DNA of 64,000 nucleotides from Lasiosphaeris hirsuta (taxonomy: Eukaryota; Ascomycota; Sordariomycetes; Sordariales; Lasiosphaeriaceae), in assembly GCA_030549175.1 (NCBI GenBank), contig JAUKUA010000007.1, positions 3,100,001 through 3,164,000 on the forward strand, given 5' to 3'. Positions 1-12,351 of the stretch are shown here, one piece after another; within the stretch, counting starts at the first letter, position 1, and each line of letters starts with the position of its first letter. Made by a program: the position numbers and the translations under genes. The notes beneath the pieces were generated by a model. It searched no databases and was not told where the DNA came from. It was given only the letters and a program-made list of their open reading frames with translations.

Positions 1-3000
1 TGGATGAACCCGCGTTGGCGGAGGCGTTCGAAAGTTGGCAAACGCCCCCAATATTTCTAAAAAGGGGACTATGACGTTATGTCCCGCACAACGGTGACTT
101 GAGACGCGCGAACCCTCGAAAAGCAGCAGCAGCGTCTTCACCACTCGATGATGCAGACCAGCAGACAGAGGTGATGCCCGATTCTCAAATATCAATTTCT
201 CAAAACTACCAAAATCCCAACAATCCTCCCTGCATCGCCATGGCCAACCTAGGCATGCCAGCAAATGCACCAGAATCCAAAATGTTCTGTCCGGCCGTCG
301 AGGCACAGGGAAGGGCCTGGAGGGCCAGGAATCCTTCATCGGTTCCATTTCCTGGATTTCGGTGCGGGCTGTAACACACCGCAGCGCCGCCTGGTTGGTC
401 GCAAGGCCGCCTTGTTCCCTGTTCCCTTGGCCTCGTCAATCAATATCGACAGGCCCTCTGCCGCCCTCGACATGCGCTTGATTACACTAGGGTTCACACT
501 ATTCCGCACTCCACCTCTATTCCGCTCTCTACCAGCCTAAGCTGCCCAGCACGACCGTCTTCGCGGTGCTCCTGCGGTGCTCCGAGGGCCTCTTCAGCAG
601 AGCCACGAAGCCTCGAGCGCCTGAGGGGGAGGGGCCCAAGCAGAGAGGGGCAGCCCGGGACCTGGACTTGTGGTATGTCATGTCAGGTTGCGCCAGGTCG
701 TGGCAAGGGAGAAGAGGCACCAAGTCCCTGGTGGCAACCTCGCGAATCTATCTCCCTTCTGGAGCACGCCCGGGGCGCGTGTCCTGTCGAGCCTGTCCTC
801 ACGTCCTGGAGCACAGCCGCGACAGGATATATCGCGCTCCCGTCGGGAAGCACTCTGGCTTGGTAACCGGTTTCGAGACACAGCTAGGTACCCGTGCTCC
901 CCACTGGCTGCCTTATGATCGCTTATGATCCATCTATGATCCCTTGAACCCCTTTTTGCTCGGGCTGAACCAATCTGCGGCGCCTGCCCGTCAGGCACGT
1001 CGCGCTTCACCATCCAGCGTCGAGAAAACGCAGTCGTTCAAACTCGATCAAACGTGGCTAGGCTGCGTGTGGAGAGGGGAGAGGGGGATGAGGGGGAGTG
1101 CTGCGAGCACCCTGTCCCGACTTTGCCCTTGCTGCCCTTTCGGGCCCGCTCGCTCCTGACTCGTATACGCCAGAAGCCGCCACTACCACGCAGTTTGACC
1201 TGAATAGGCCCATGCAAGGACCCGCCAGGCAGGGTGGCCACGCATATGCCAAAACGCCAGACGTTGTGTTGCTGCGAAAATTTACACTATTGAGGGGGGA
1301 CAAAAGACGGCGTGGACGGCCAGCTCGTCGACAGCGCGCGCGAGTGGGACTTGTGGGAAGAGCTTGGATTGCCTGGTCGATGCGACGAGTACGGATGCGC
1401 ATGACCAACATTTGGGTCTCCGCTTGCAGATTGCTGTGCGATTCCTGTGCAGATTCTCCATGTTGCTCCGCAGGCTGGGCAACTACGTCAGAGGCGTCGC
1501 AGGGTCATCGTCTTGTTGGTGGATTGACCGGGGTATGGCAGGGATGTAATGGTGTGGCTGGCTGGGGAGCCAGGTGGAGCAGCGACAAATGGCAATTCGA
1601 CTGGATTGCCATCGCAATGCCTGGCGAAAGCTCAACCGCCCGGCCGGTCGGCAGGCGCGCGTTGAAAATCCGTCAACCCAGAGCCGCTATGCCCCAAATC
1701 CCAATGCCCCTCTCTGTCCTCTGTAGCCGCCATCTGGAAGGAGCGGATCTGCACTGTAATCAGCCATTGAGATCGCCAGGTCCCATGAGGACGTGCAAAT
1801 TTCCAGAAGCGGCTGCCTGAGCCGCAGCCGCGTCCGTCGCCGCGATCAGCTACACTTCTTCACTAAGTCACACTTGACCCTAACCCCATTCCGTCATGCT
1901 TCCACGACCCCGCTCTGTCGTGGCCGTTGAGACAGTGTCAACCCCACAGTGTAACAGTCACAGATCCAGATCTGAACGCGACGCAGGAACAGCCTGAGGC
2001 ACTTTTAAAATGCCCCGAATTTGTCTTTATCTGAACACAATTTGACATGTCCGCGACCACCTGGCGCAGACGAAATGCGCCCAGGAAATTTGGTATTATC
2101 ATGGAGTGGGGCACCCAGAGGTGTGGATCGGCCGAGCAGAGAGGGACGATCCACTTCGATCCACTTCGGTCCCGTGCTGGGCTGGCCCCGTCACAACGCG
2201 AGCAACTCGCGACGCAAGCAACGCAAGCTGCATGCAAGCCACGGTGCCGCCTTTTTGAAGGCCCGGGGGTTTGGGGGACTCGGAGAGATTGAAAGCAAGA
2301 GAAGTGCATCATGCCAAACATTTGATATTAAAGTGGGCTTCCAATTAGCGTTGGGAGGCAGTATGCCAAGTCCTGCGACGTTCTTTTGGCCTGCTGCGGC
2401 TCTGACGGAGATGATGAAGTGGAGTGACATTTTGAGATGACCAAAGACAGGAGCAAGAGTGCGGTTGACCGTTGACTACACCAGCTCGTGCTCAGAGCAG
2501 GGGCAATGGTTGCTGGTGGTGCGCTCTTGCTCCCCCTTGTGGGAGCACGATCAACGTTGCTGCTCGTATTGTATGGGAAGGGAGAGGTGGTGGTCTGAGA
2601 CGGTGAATGCGGTACGGAGCGGAGACAACGACTCGACAGCTCCAAAGAAAGCGGAAGCTGGCATGATCGCAGCAGACGGTGGCGACGAGTGATCTGTATC
2701 TTGGTGATTGCTATCTTAACAGGCTTAGCTCCAAGCTCCAGCTCTTCAAACCCTTGGCTCGGAGCGCGGGGTGTCACCCGTGCCCTAATTGGCTACTGGC
2801 ACCGGGAAAGACCCCACCAGAGCCCTGCGAGGCTGCTGGCTTCCAAGTAGCCTCGCGGTTGTTCCTTCAGTCAAAATCATCGTTGAAAATTAAGCTCTGC
2901 TGTCGCCGCATTACCCGGCACGGGCTCCTGTCGCCACGCATTGCTAAACCCCGATTTAATCAAATATTAAGGAGAATTCGCGACATCTAGCCCAAGAAAA

Positions 3001-3044
3001 TCTCCCAAGACGACCAAGGACAATCCCCAGCACTGCTGGCCACC
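1..3044. other. Intergenic / upstream region of ssl1, no gene recognised
   Basis: No frame here reads like a known protein. The longest open frame (1098-1820, plus strand) has low-complexity Arg/Ala/Pro composition, typical of chance frames in GC-rich DNA. The last few hundred bases before 3045 are presumably the ssl1 promoter and leader. I see no tRNA, repeat or transposon feature. Confidence 0.5.
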
Positions 3045-4545
3045 ATGGCTGACTCGGACGGCGAGTATGTCGGCGACATGTCGGACGATGATCTTATCGA
3101 CCACCGCGTGTCCTCGGCTGCCGATGGAGATACATATGGTACTCGCTCCAGAGGACACACAAAAGGCAAGGGAGATGGCAAAAAAGCGAAGGGCGGCGCT
3201 GGCCGCAAGGCGGCCTGGGAAGATATACAACGGTCCTGGGAAGATGTGATCGAGACTGCCGATGGCAGTATCACGGTCGGCGAGTATCTAGAGGCCGAGA
3301 AGCGCCGCCGGCTGCTTAGGGACACCACGCCGCTGCAGCGCGGAATCATCCGGCATTTGATCCTGGTACTCGACATGAGCTTCGCCATGGCTGAAAAGGA
3401 CCTCCTTCCAAACCGATATCTCCTAACGATCAACTACGCCGTCGAATTTGTGCGGGAATATTTCGAGCAAAATCCAATTAGTCAAATGGGTGTCGTGGGC
3501 ATGCGCGACGGAATCGCAGTGAGAATCAGCGACATGAGCGGCAACCCTACTGAGCATATCGAGAAATTGAGGGAATGGGCAGAGCAACAGGAACCCCAAG
3601 GCAATCCCAGCTTGCAGAACGCACTGGAGATGTGCCGCGGCGCGCTGTTGTATGAGAATACCTTGTTCCCGGAGACATTGTGATGCCTTGCTAACTTGCC
3701 CTGCCCATAACAGCCACGCCCCGTCCCACGGCACTCGTGAGGTGCTGATTATATACGGCGCCCTGCTATCCAGCGACCCGGGTGATATCCACGACACGAT
3801 CACGAATCTTATAAATGATCGTATCCGTGTCTCCATAGTAGGGCTTTCAGCCCAGGTAGCCATTTGTGCAGAGCTTGTCTCGAAAACCAACGGCACCGAT
3901 GTCGGGAGCTACTCAGTCGCCCTCCATGAACAGCATTTCAGGGAGTTGTTTCTAGCGGCCACGACGCCCCCTGTGACGCGAACAAGCGAGCAGCACAACG
4001 CCAGCTTGCTCATGATGGGCTTCCCAAGCCGCACGGTAGCCTCCGAGGACCACATCAGCCTGTGTGCGTGCCACAACAAGCCGAGCCGTGAGGGCTACTC
4101 CTGCACCCGCTGCCGCACAAAGGTCTGCCGCCTCCCCGCTGAGTGCCCGGTTTGCGGCCTCACGCTCATTCTGAGCACCCATTTGGCGCGCTCTTACCAT
4201 CATCTCTTTCCCCTGCGCAACTGGGTAGAAGTCCCCTGGACCGATGCTGGCCGATCATTAGCGTGCTTCTCGTGTCTGGCGCCGTTCCCACCTGTATCCA
4301 AAGCAAAGCTGAAGGCCAAGGGGAAACAGGATAGCGTAGCCGGCAGTGATGTCAAAGGTGCCAGTGAGAGCGGGCGGTACGCCTGCCAGGTGTGTTGGAA
4401 ACATTTTTGCATCGATTGCGATGTGTTTGCCCACGAGGTCATACACAACTGCCCTGGGTGTCAAAGTGATACAAGGGGGGTGGAGGCGCCCGCTGGAGAT
4501 ATAAATGGGAATTCTCATGGCGGCCCCATGGAGATCGATACATGA
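3045..4545 (+). CDS. ssl1: TFIIH core subunit SSL1 / p44 (GTF2H2)
   Basis: Two exons, 3045-3649 and 3714-4545, giving 478 residues. The 64-nt intron starts GTATGA, has a CTAAC branch site at 3691 and ends CAG; the split codon restores the frame. The ATG lies in CACCATGG, a strong context. The product is a core subunit of transcription/repair factor TFIIH that binds and stimulates the XPD/Rad3 helicase in promoter opening and nucleotide excision repair. An acidic/basic leader is followed by a von Willebrand A-like domain (about 100-270; HLILVLDMSFAM, SREVL-like GTREVLIIYG, IRVSIVGLSAQVAIC). The C-terminal half has Cys-rich zinc-binding segments (CACHNKPS...CTRCRTKVC, CPVCG) and a RING-like C4 finger (CFSCL, YACQVCWKHFCIDCDVF, CPGC). 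Length and domain order fit the family. It converges with hppD. Confidence 0.95.
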
Positions 4546-4990
4546 CCCACCCACCACTCTACAATAATGTATAGGGATGTAGTGGTGGCCTTTCGCGTGA
4601 TGGTTCAAGTAGAACCCAAATATAATCCTCGGATAGAAGATGGAGTAGATGCAGAGCGTTAGTGGTTCGGCATTGCATGGGATACAGGGTAGCGGGTTGC
4701 GGCCTTTAACTTAAACAGCAAGACAAGAGAACAGAAGGAAAATGAACTGTATTATAATTTTTCCATGGCAAATTCATACAGCTGTTCATGGAACACTAAC
4801 CTCGGGCATTGTTGCGGAAGCTTTGTGGCCCCTGGCAGCTTTACCAATAGGTCCGTAGAGTAGTAGTACATTTCAACATAAGATCAGCCCGCTTTCAATA
4901 ATAAAGCATACATATCATGCGAGCCCAGCAATACAAAATCACAGGCCTCCTAAATGCAAAAGTATCATCACATCATGATAACAAGTACAT
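4546..4990. other. Convergent intergenic spacer ssl1 / hppD
   Basis: This 445-base spacer is A/T-richer than the flanking exons and lies between two stop codons facing each other. It presumably holds both 3' UTRs. An AATAAA-like ATAATAAAG element is near 4900. No coding frame or RNA gene is seen. Confidence 0.5.
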
Positions 4991-6253
<1,263 letters not shown>

Positions 6254-6420
6254 TCAGCAAGTTTCGGGGTTCCTAGCTCAAGACGTGAGAAAAGAAGCAG
6301 AAAGATGGCAACAGCAACAGAGATAACGATGACAATGGGACGGTCGGAGCTAGGGCCTGTATTGTAGGATATCGATTATAGTTTGTGAGACGGGAACTCA
6401 GAGAGTACTTCTCTGACGGA

Positions 6421-6430
6421 CTATATATAA
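6421..6430 (-). promoter_or_regulatory. TATA-like element upstream of hppD
   Basis: The minus strand reads TTATATATAG, about 175 bases upstream of the hppD ATG. It is the only long alternating T/A run in this interval. Role inferred from position. Confidence 0.4.
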
Positions 6431-6910
6431 GAAGGGGGACCGGGAGCGGCGGATTGATATGGTGGGTGGAAGAGGCGGTCGGCTTAAGCACGACGGTTGT
6501 CTAACAACCTACCTTCCCTTCTGGAAACGGGACGTGGAACCAGTCCATCGTGCCGGCATATCTCCCGCTGCAAGGCTCTGATCGGATTTCGATAGCATAT
6601 CGCTGGTGGCACTGCACATGGCGAACGCAGATGCGAGCGTCCGCTCATGAGGGCATGTTCCCATTGACCAATTCGCCGGTGCCAGGGGGGGACTAGCGCC
6701 TGCAAGACCTGCGACGGGTCCTGCAACGGGGGACCGGCCGCCATAGGATGAACCTAATCATGAGGCCCTCTCAGTATGACGACGATAAAGCCGAGCTGAG
6801 CGGGCACGCGTCTGTGTCGGTCCGTGGTCTGTGTCTGCTTGCGGTGTGTTGTCCGCTAGGTTGTCGGGTGGAGAGGCGGAATGAGACCGTATCGTCGATC
6901 GCCCTGCCAA

Positions 6911-6935
6911 AGCCGCCCTAAGCCGCCCTAAGCCG
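6911..6935. repeat. 10-bp tandem repeat, 2.5 copies
   Basis: AGCCGCCCTA is repeated exactly twice and followed by AGCCG. It lies inside the hppD/TTC36-like intergenic region. Confidence 0.8.
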
Positions 6936-7333
6936 AGATGACCCTTATCAGCGTTGCTCGGCCCAAGCTCGTGTGCGCAGGCTGGCAAGCTCACTCAGCC
7001 AGGACGGGCCATAATAGGAAATACAAGAGAAAGCAGACATTCCTTTCGTCCTGACGGCCAGAGACAAGGAATTCATTGAGTTGGCCTCTGCATTGACACT
7101 AGGTAGATAGGCTGAATATTATCCCCCAGCCTCCTCAGCAAATTGCTCCCACGCTTGATATCGTCAACCCTCCTCAATCTCAGACAGCAACTGATACCAC
7201 TGCATTCTCGACATCCTGCTTAAATCCTAGGGCTACACCACTCCCTGTGCAAGCGGTTAAGCACCCTGATAGGGAGCTCCTCCGATATCTTCACATTACC
7301 CCACAAGCGCTTCCTGCGTCAAAGGCCAACATC

Positions 7334-8134
7334 ATGGCTTTCGTCTCCCTCAGCAGGCGAGACATGAATGTTCTCGGGAAGATCAAAGACCCAGAGTCTG
7401 ACCCATCACTAGCGGTGTACATCGACACCGCCCTTCCAAGGGACCCCAATATTCGGGACGCATCGATATACGATAAGCTGTCCCAACGAGAACGCGATAT
7501 CATCGTCTCGATCCAAAAGCTCGAGATCCAGCATGCCAGCGAACAGTCGAGGGGATCGCCCGGTGTCGACGTAATCCAGGGGTATCGTGAATGCGTTTCC
7601 AGATTCGGACAACTTATCGAAGAGTACCCTCACTACGCCAGTGCTCGCAACAATAGAGCGCAGGCACTTAGGCGGTTGTGCGGTGACTCAATGCTGGTTT
7701 CCAAGGGACCACAGCTGCCCCAAGCCCTGCTGCATGACCAAGACGAAGTTGAGCGGATGGAAATGGCCCATTTGCTTCTGTCCGACCTTGATCGCGCAAT
7801 ATTGCTGCTCACACCGGCTGGGAGGTTTCCTAAGCTGGCGCCGCAGGCCGCCCGAACATTATCACTGGCATATACCCAAAGGGCAGCCATATACCACATG
7901 ACGTCAAAGCTGATGGATTCAAGATCTGTATCGGTAGTGCCGCTAAGACGCGAAGCGAGCTGGACGAAGCTGGCTTTCGAAGAGAACGCATCGCGGGACT
8001 TTGCAATGGGCGGAAGGTATGGCAATGAGATTGCCAGGGGGCTAGCGGTCAGCACGAACCCTACAGCTAAGCTCTGTGGGCAGATGGTCCGAGAAGTGAT
8101 GAAGAAGGAATATGGGCCGGATTTCGCGTTGTGA
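7334..8134 (+). CDS. TTC36-like tetratricopeptide repeat protein
   Basis: Single exon, 266 residues. The start is the ATG at 7334 (ATCATGG context); the open frame extends upstream only through a GTG. The protein resembles animal TTC36 (HBP21), a small cytosolic TPR protein. The N-terminus MNVLGKIKDPESDP matches the TTC36 start (VLQAIFNPDTP type). A central TPR-like core has YASARNNRAQALRRL. The C-terminal block ENASRDFAMGGRYGNEIARG followed by NPTAKLCGQMVREVM matches the family pattern RDFERAARLGSPFAR...NPYAALCNRML. It is longer than animal TTC36 because of an insertion around residues 60-200. In mouse, TTC36 is reported to bind and stabilise 4-hydroxyphenylpyruvate dioxygenase; here the gene is divergent from hppD, which supports the same role (inference). 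Fungal members are usually annotated only as hypothetical. Confidence 0.8.
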   Translation: MAFVSLSRRDMNVLGKIKDPESDPSLAVYIDTALPRDPNIRDASIYDKLSQRERDIIVSIQKLEIQHASEQSRGSPGVDVIQGYRECVSRFGQLIEEYPHYASARNNRAQALRRLCGDSMLVSKGPQLPQALLHDQDEVERMEMAHLLLSDLDRAILLLTPAGRFPKLAPQAARTLSLAYTQRAAIYHMTSKLMDSRSVSVVPLRREASWTKLAFEENASRDFAMGGRYGNEIARGLAVSTNPTAKLCGQMVREVMKKEYGPDFAL

Positions 8135-8299
8135 AACATGCTGTAATAGTAGGCGGGGGGCTGAGAAGGAGTTGTATTGGCAGATATGATATATATCGTG
8201 GTATTAAAATCTCTAGTAGGTGGCAGTGTTGTTTACTTTGCTCGGATTTGGCGTTTGGCGTGGATGTACCTATGTGTACGGTCAAATGGTTGTGCTGTT

Positions 8300-8528
8300 C
8301 TAGGGCCTTGCGAGGCCAATACGACTGAGACAGTTCATTTAGCAAGTAGCCTTCAGCATTTCCGATTGTGAGTGAAGCTTACCGGCGCAGCGCGTCAAAT
8401 GTCTGCTGTGTGGTCCTGCCCTTCTCTCCTTCCTCGCGCTTGATCCTGAGAGCGGCAGCTGAAAGACCGATGAAAACTGCGAATATCGGGTCCGCGACAC
8501 GGGAAATGACGTAGGCCGGAGGTGCCAT
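8300..8528 (-). CDS. NCE101: NCE101 (non-classical export protein 1) family, small membrane protein
   Basis: Two exons, 8528-8383 and 8324-8300, encode 56 residues. The 58-nt intron starts GTAAGC, has a CTAAA branch-like site and ends TCTCAG; the joined codon gives a frame ending RRRIGLARP. Without splicing the frame would stop at residue 49. The protein begins MAPPAYVISRVADPIFAVFIG, with one hydrophobic segment (about 12-27) followed by a basic/acidic helix (LRIKREEGEKGR). The [I/V]SR[V/I]ADP...FIG pattern is the NCE101 signature. In yeast, Nce101 was linked to leaderless (non-classical) protein export; the mechanism is unknown. The gene converges with the TTC36-like gene (165 bp apart) and is divergent from rpl27. 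It is easily missed because of its size. Confidence 0.8.
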
Positions 8529-8999
8529 TTCTTGGATATTTTGCTTTGAGTATTGGGATATTGGTAGTCGAACGATGTCAATGGGGAGTTTGAATCTTCA
8601 AGTCGAGGCTAACAAACGGGACAGTCTAACGACTGAGGAGCTTGCGATTCTTTGCAGCTGCAAGTTCTGGCCGACGGCTTCAGCCCCACATCGGTAGTCG
8701 AGACAGAATCGCTACCGTGCACAGACCCAGAGGCATCCTTAGTCATCTTCCAGTGGTTTGCAGCCCACGCGAATTTTGACAACCCACAAAAGTGAAATTA
8801 TTTCGGGGAAAGACCTCTCCCAACACGGCCCGTCCTCACTTCTTTGAACGCCCAGCAATCGACTTAGGAAAAGGTCCGAGGCAACAAGGTACGTAACGCA
8901 CAATCCATTTTCTTTCTCTGGCTGTCTTTCTGGAACTTTGTTCTTCTCTGTTTTCCAGCACACTAACGACGAACTTTTCGGCACAACAGAACCGACAAG
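8529..8999. other. Divergent upstream region NCE101 / rpl27
   Basis: This 471-base region holds both promoters. It includes a T/C-rich stretch typical of ribosomal-protein genes and a probable 5' UTR intron of rpl27 (listed separately). No other feature is seen. Confidence 0.5.
8889..8989 (+). other. Probable 5' UTR intron of rpl27
   Basis: A strong donor (AAG|GTACGT) at 8889, a CACTAAC branch site near 8961 and a pyrimidine-rich tract ending ACAG at 8989 lie 10 bases before the rpl27 ATG. Leader introns are common in fungal ribosomal-protein genes. No transcript evidence is available. Confidence 0.6.
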
Positions 9000-9706
9000 A
9001 TGAAGTTCCTCAAGACATCGCGAGTTTGCCTCGTCACCCGGGGCCGTTATGCCGGCAAGAAGGTATGCCAATCGAAATACAATTCTGCTTTCCCGAAACA
9101 TTTGGAGATCATTGTTTGAGTGGGGATTGTATCGAAACCAAGGCGTCTTCGCGCATGGCTAGGATAGGATCGAAGGACCAAACGATTGAGCTATAGGTGT
9201 TGAAGGGCTGCTTGGGAGTTGCTTGGATGCTCGCCGCTCGGTTATGCACATTAGGAAAAGAGAGCTCAACCCGCTGACACTCGTTTCTCTAGGTCGTCAT
9301 AATCCAGCCCGTTGACACTGGATCTAAGCTCCACCCGTACGGCCACGCCCTCGTCGCCGGCATCGAGCGCTACCCCAGCAAGATCACCCGTCGCATGTCC
9401 AAGACCAGACAAGATAAGCGCTCAAAGGTCAAGCCGTTTATTAAGGTCATCAACTACAACCACTTGATGCCCACCCGCTACACGCTCGAGCTTGAGGGCC
9501 TCAAGGGTGTTATCTCGTCCGACACATTCAAGGAGGTCAGCCAGCGCGAGGATGCCAAGAAGACCGTCAAGAAGGTGCTCGAGGAGCGCTACACGAGCGG
9601 CAAGAACAGGTGGTTCTTCACCCCCCTGAGTACGTTTCCCCTCACGCCAGAAAGTGATACTCAAGTATGCGGGGAGCAAAATACTAACATGAATGCAGAG
9701 TTTTGA
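9000..9706 (+). CDS. rpl27: 60S ribosomal protein L27 (eL27)
   Basis: Three coding exons, 9000-9062, 9293-9629 and 9699-9706, give 135 residues, the usual eL27 length. Intron 1 (230 nt) follows [21 protein letters not shown]. Intron 2 (69 nt, GTACGT, TACTAAC branch at 9682, GCAG) leaves a last coding exon of only 8 bases that completes Lys and adds Phe and the stop, giving the family C-terminus WFFTPLKF (compare WFF.KLRF). The KOW-type N-terminus [28 protein letters not shown] is typical. It is a component of the large ribosomal subunit. The TC-rich leader and a likely UTR intron fit a highly expressed gene. Confidence 0.97.
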
Positions 9707-10890
9707 TCGGTTTTTTTCCTCATTCGGCTGGGCGGGGCGAAAGGTTTTGGGGGCTGGACACAGCATTCATCACGGAATTAAAATCTGAGGCTCACGTAGC
9801 TGAATTTCACGGCAAATGAACGACCAAGATCATCTGGCGTACTGCCATGGACCCTATGAACCCTATGTGCATATTAAATGGCGTCTTGAGGGGCACGACG
9901 AGGACATCAAATAGATGAACCCCTCCCATGTCTTGGCATTGTGGGAATCTAGGAGAGAATAGTTTTGGCAATGATTCGATGGTCCATGTGACGTGACTAA
10001 CTCTGGTTTTGATATTGGGGGTCATGCTTGTTGGTTATGGCCCAGCTTCAAAACGCCAAATCACTTGGTTACTCCTGGCACAATCGTATGACAAGTTCCC
10101 ACTGCCGAAACATCTTGCTATCAAACATGGTCATCAGTTACAACTCAGATGATACATCAAAATATTGGTATCTGACTCGCGCTGTTATTCCTTCTAAAAC
10201 CTCACATGCTTCATTTACACATCTATATCTCTTACTCTCTGCGCTTGCTAGAAGTACATCCAACCGCAGGCCCAATTGTCCCACATCCCTGCCTGTATAA
10301 AATAACCCATTTGTTCTGTGCGACGCCGCTACTCAATCCCTACCAGCTCGTAAACTCGACCAGCCCAGACATCCCACTCTCCTTTCCTCAGAGCCTCCAC
10401 TCCTCCCGCACCACCCCCCTCCGTCTACTGTTTGTGTGGCCGTCCAGGTATTAGTGGCTAGGGGAGCATAAAAAGAGCAGGAAAAAGCAAAGACTCCGTC
10501 CGTTACACCATCCTACACACTCCCTAAACTCGATGAGACAGAAAAGGGGGGAGGCAAACAAAATGCTGCGAGACTATGTACTAGAAGTTTTGAAAACCGT
10601 CGTGTTTTTTGGTGTATCAGGCTTTTGGCCTTAAGAGCATAAACCAAGTGACATGATCAACCTCCCCTCCCCTTCCCTCTCCCTGAGTCAGTGAACACAG
10701 GTATGGCTAAAAGGAAAGGTAAGATGACGGTTGTTGGTGTGTCTGTTTGTCGGTAAACAATGAAGCGGGCAGGATCCGAAGAAATTGAGACTGGCTCGCA
10801 ATTAAATTTTCGTATTTGGTTGATGGTGGTTGTTAGGATGGTCGTAGTAAGAATTAACGTTCCTGGCCGCTCACTTTTCGTGTTTCCATT
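9707..10890. other. Convergent spacer rpl27 / transporter
   Basis: This 1184-base spacer, with tail-to-tail genes on both sides, has A/T-rich stretches and CT-rich tracts around 10320-10430. The open frames begin at non-ATG codons or have no recognisable content. No RNA gene is seen. Confidence 0.45.
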
Positions 10891-12351
10891 CTAGATCTTG
10901 GACATGCCCATCTTCGATTTGGCCTCGGTCATGATGTCCTTGGCATCAATTCCACTGGAGGGTGCGAGGCCTCCCAGCAAGAAAAATACTGTCATCAAGG
11001 CGAGAACGATGATGGCGACACGGCGCAGAATGGGCTGCTTGTTTCCAAAGTCTGCCCATTGGCGGCCAGCTTCACCGGCATAGCCCTTGATCGCCTCATA
11101 CCCGAGCTTGTAGTAAACCATGCCACCCAGGGCGATGCTGTAGCCAAAGAACTGCAGACCCGACACCTCAGTACCCCAGATGACCATAGATGCCACGACA
11201 AGCATAACATCTTTCAGGACACCGCAGAGGGTAAGCACAAGCGACGAAGTCTTGCCGATCTAACGTATTTGTTAGCTAGCATATTACCAACGACACGCAC
11301 ATGATATGGACTTACCAAAAACACGACCGAGACATTGAGCAAGAATGCGCAGAGGCCGTTGAGGAACAGCGTGAATAGACCAACGTGGTACACCTCCTCC
11401 ATCGAGACTTTGGGAACCTCCCAGACAAGAGCGACCAGACCGTTCATGACGGCGCACACCGGCGCGAAATAGTAGAGCGAAACCAGGGGGTCCATCTTGA
11501 ACTCGGCAGAGCTCAGAAGGCGCTGGACCATGGTGAGACGGAGAGCCTCAAAGATGATGCCAGCAACCTGGTAAATGACGCCGATCCACACGAACTTGAC
11601 CTCGCCAATCGAAGCAATGACGACACCGACAACGATTACGGATACATTCAGGAAAACCTTCAAGTTTGGCTGGGACACACCAAGCGCCCAACTCGAGATG
11701 AGGACTGCAACGGGGGTTGTGGCCTGGTAGGTAAAAATTAGCATAGTTCTAGAGTTTAATGTTTAAAGCCGCCGTTCGGCAGGATAAAACCGACCTTGAG
11801 CATCTGGATAAAGGCGACACTGAGGTAGAGGTAGGTAAGATTGCCGCAAATCAAGCTCAAGCTGAAGAAGAAGCCAATCGGGACAATGGCCCGTAGGTAG
11901 ACGCGGCCAGTCATCTTCACGGTCTTTCTGCCATCAAGAAGGCCGGTATAGCGAGCAAGGATCTGGGTCATGATGGTTGCAAAGGTCAAGTGGTAGGTGG
12001 TCAGAATGACCGGGTATCCTGCAAAGTCTCAGCATCGTCTTCCGTTTCTTCGTCGACTCGTGTTTGATGTGCAATTCTTACTGAATTCGAGGGTGGAAAG
12101 AATCCATTTGTTGAATAGGATGACCGACGAGCTTAAGCTGATCCAGCATCTGCGCAATCTGTTAGTTCTTGTCCTGCGTCAAGACGGAATCCTGCTCTTG
12201 GTTCAACTCACACCACGTAGAGAGCAGGGTGGATGCCATTAGATTTGGGGGCCTGCACCCTCTCAACCTCGGGATTGATGGTAGGAAGGACTGGTCCATT
12301 AGCCTCCCGGGGCGAATCGCCCGACGCTCGTGTCTTTTCGTCAATGCCCAT
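10891..12351 (-). CDS. ugtA: TPT/DMT-family nucleotide-sugar transporter, probable UDP-galactofuranose transporter
   Basis: Five exons (12351-12212, 12149-12082, 12018-11795, 11723-11316, 11259-10891) give 402 residues. The four introns are 62, 63, 71 and 56 nt and keep the frame at every join. The protein has a soluble N-terminal tail of about 45 residues, then about ten hydrophobic segments. Family landmarks are WISLSSSVILFNKWIL, YPVILTTYHLTFATIMTQ, LICGNLTYLYLSVAFIQMLKA, SVIVVGVVIASIGEVKF and LIGKTSSLVLTLCGVLKD. This is the triose-phosphate-transporter-like branch of the drug/metabolite transporter superfamily (Pfam TPT). Substrate cannot be read from sequence. It lies divergent from UDP-galactopyranose mutase with no gene between, and in Aspergillus the mutase gene neighbours the Golgi UDP-galactofuranose transporter gene, so that role is inferred. 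Family call very secure; substrate and symbol moderate. Confidence 0.75.

Noticed and set aside
1098..1820. 240-codon open frame, plus strand
   Set aside because: Low-complexity Arg/Ala/Pro content, overlapping frames on the other strand, no family resemblance and no matching splice or neighbour support.
6911..6935. Possible interstitial telomere repeat (CCCTAA twice)
   Set aside because: The true unit is the 10-bp AGCCGCCCTA; the telomeric hexamer is coincidental.
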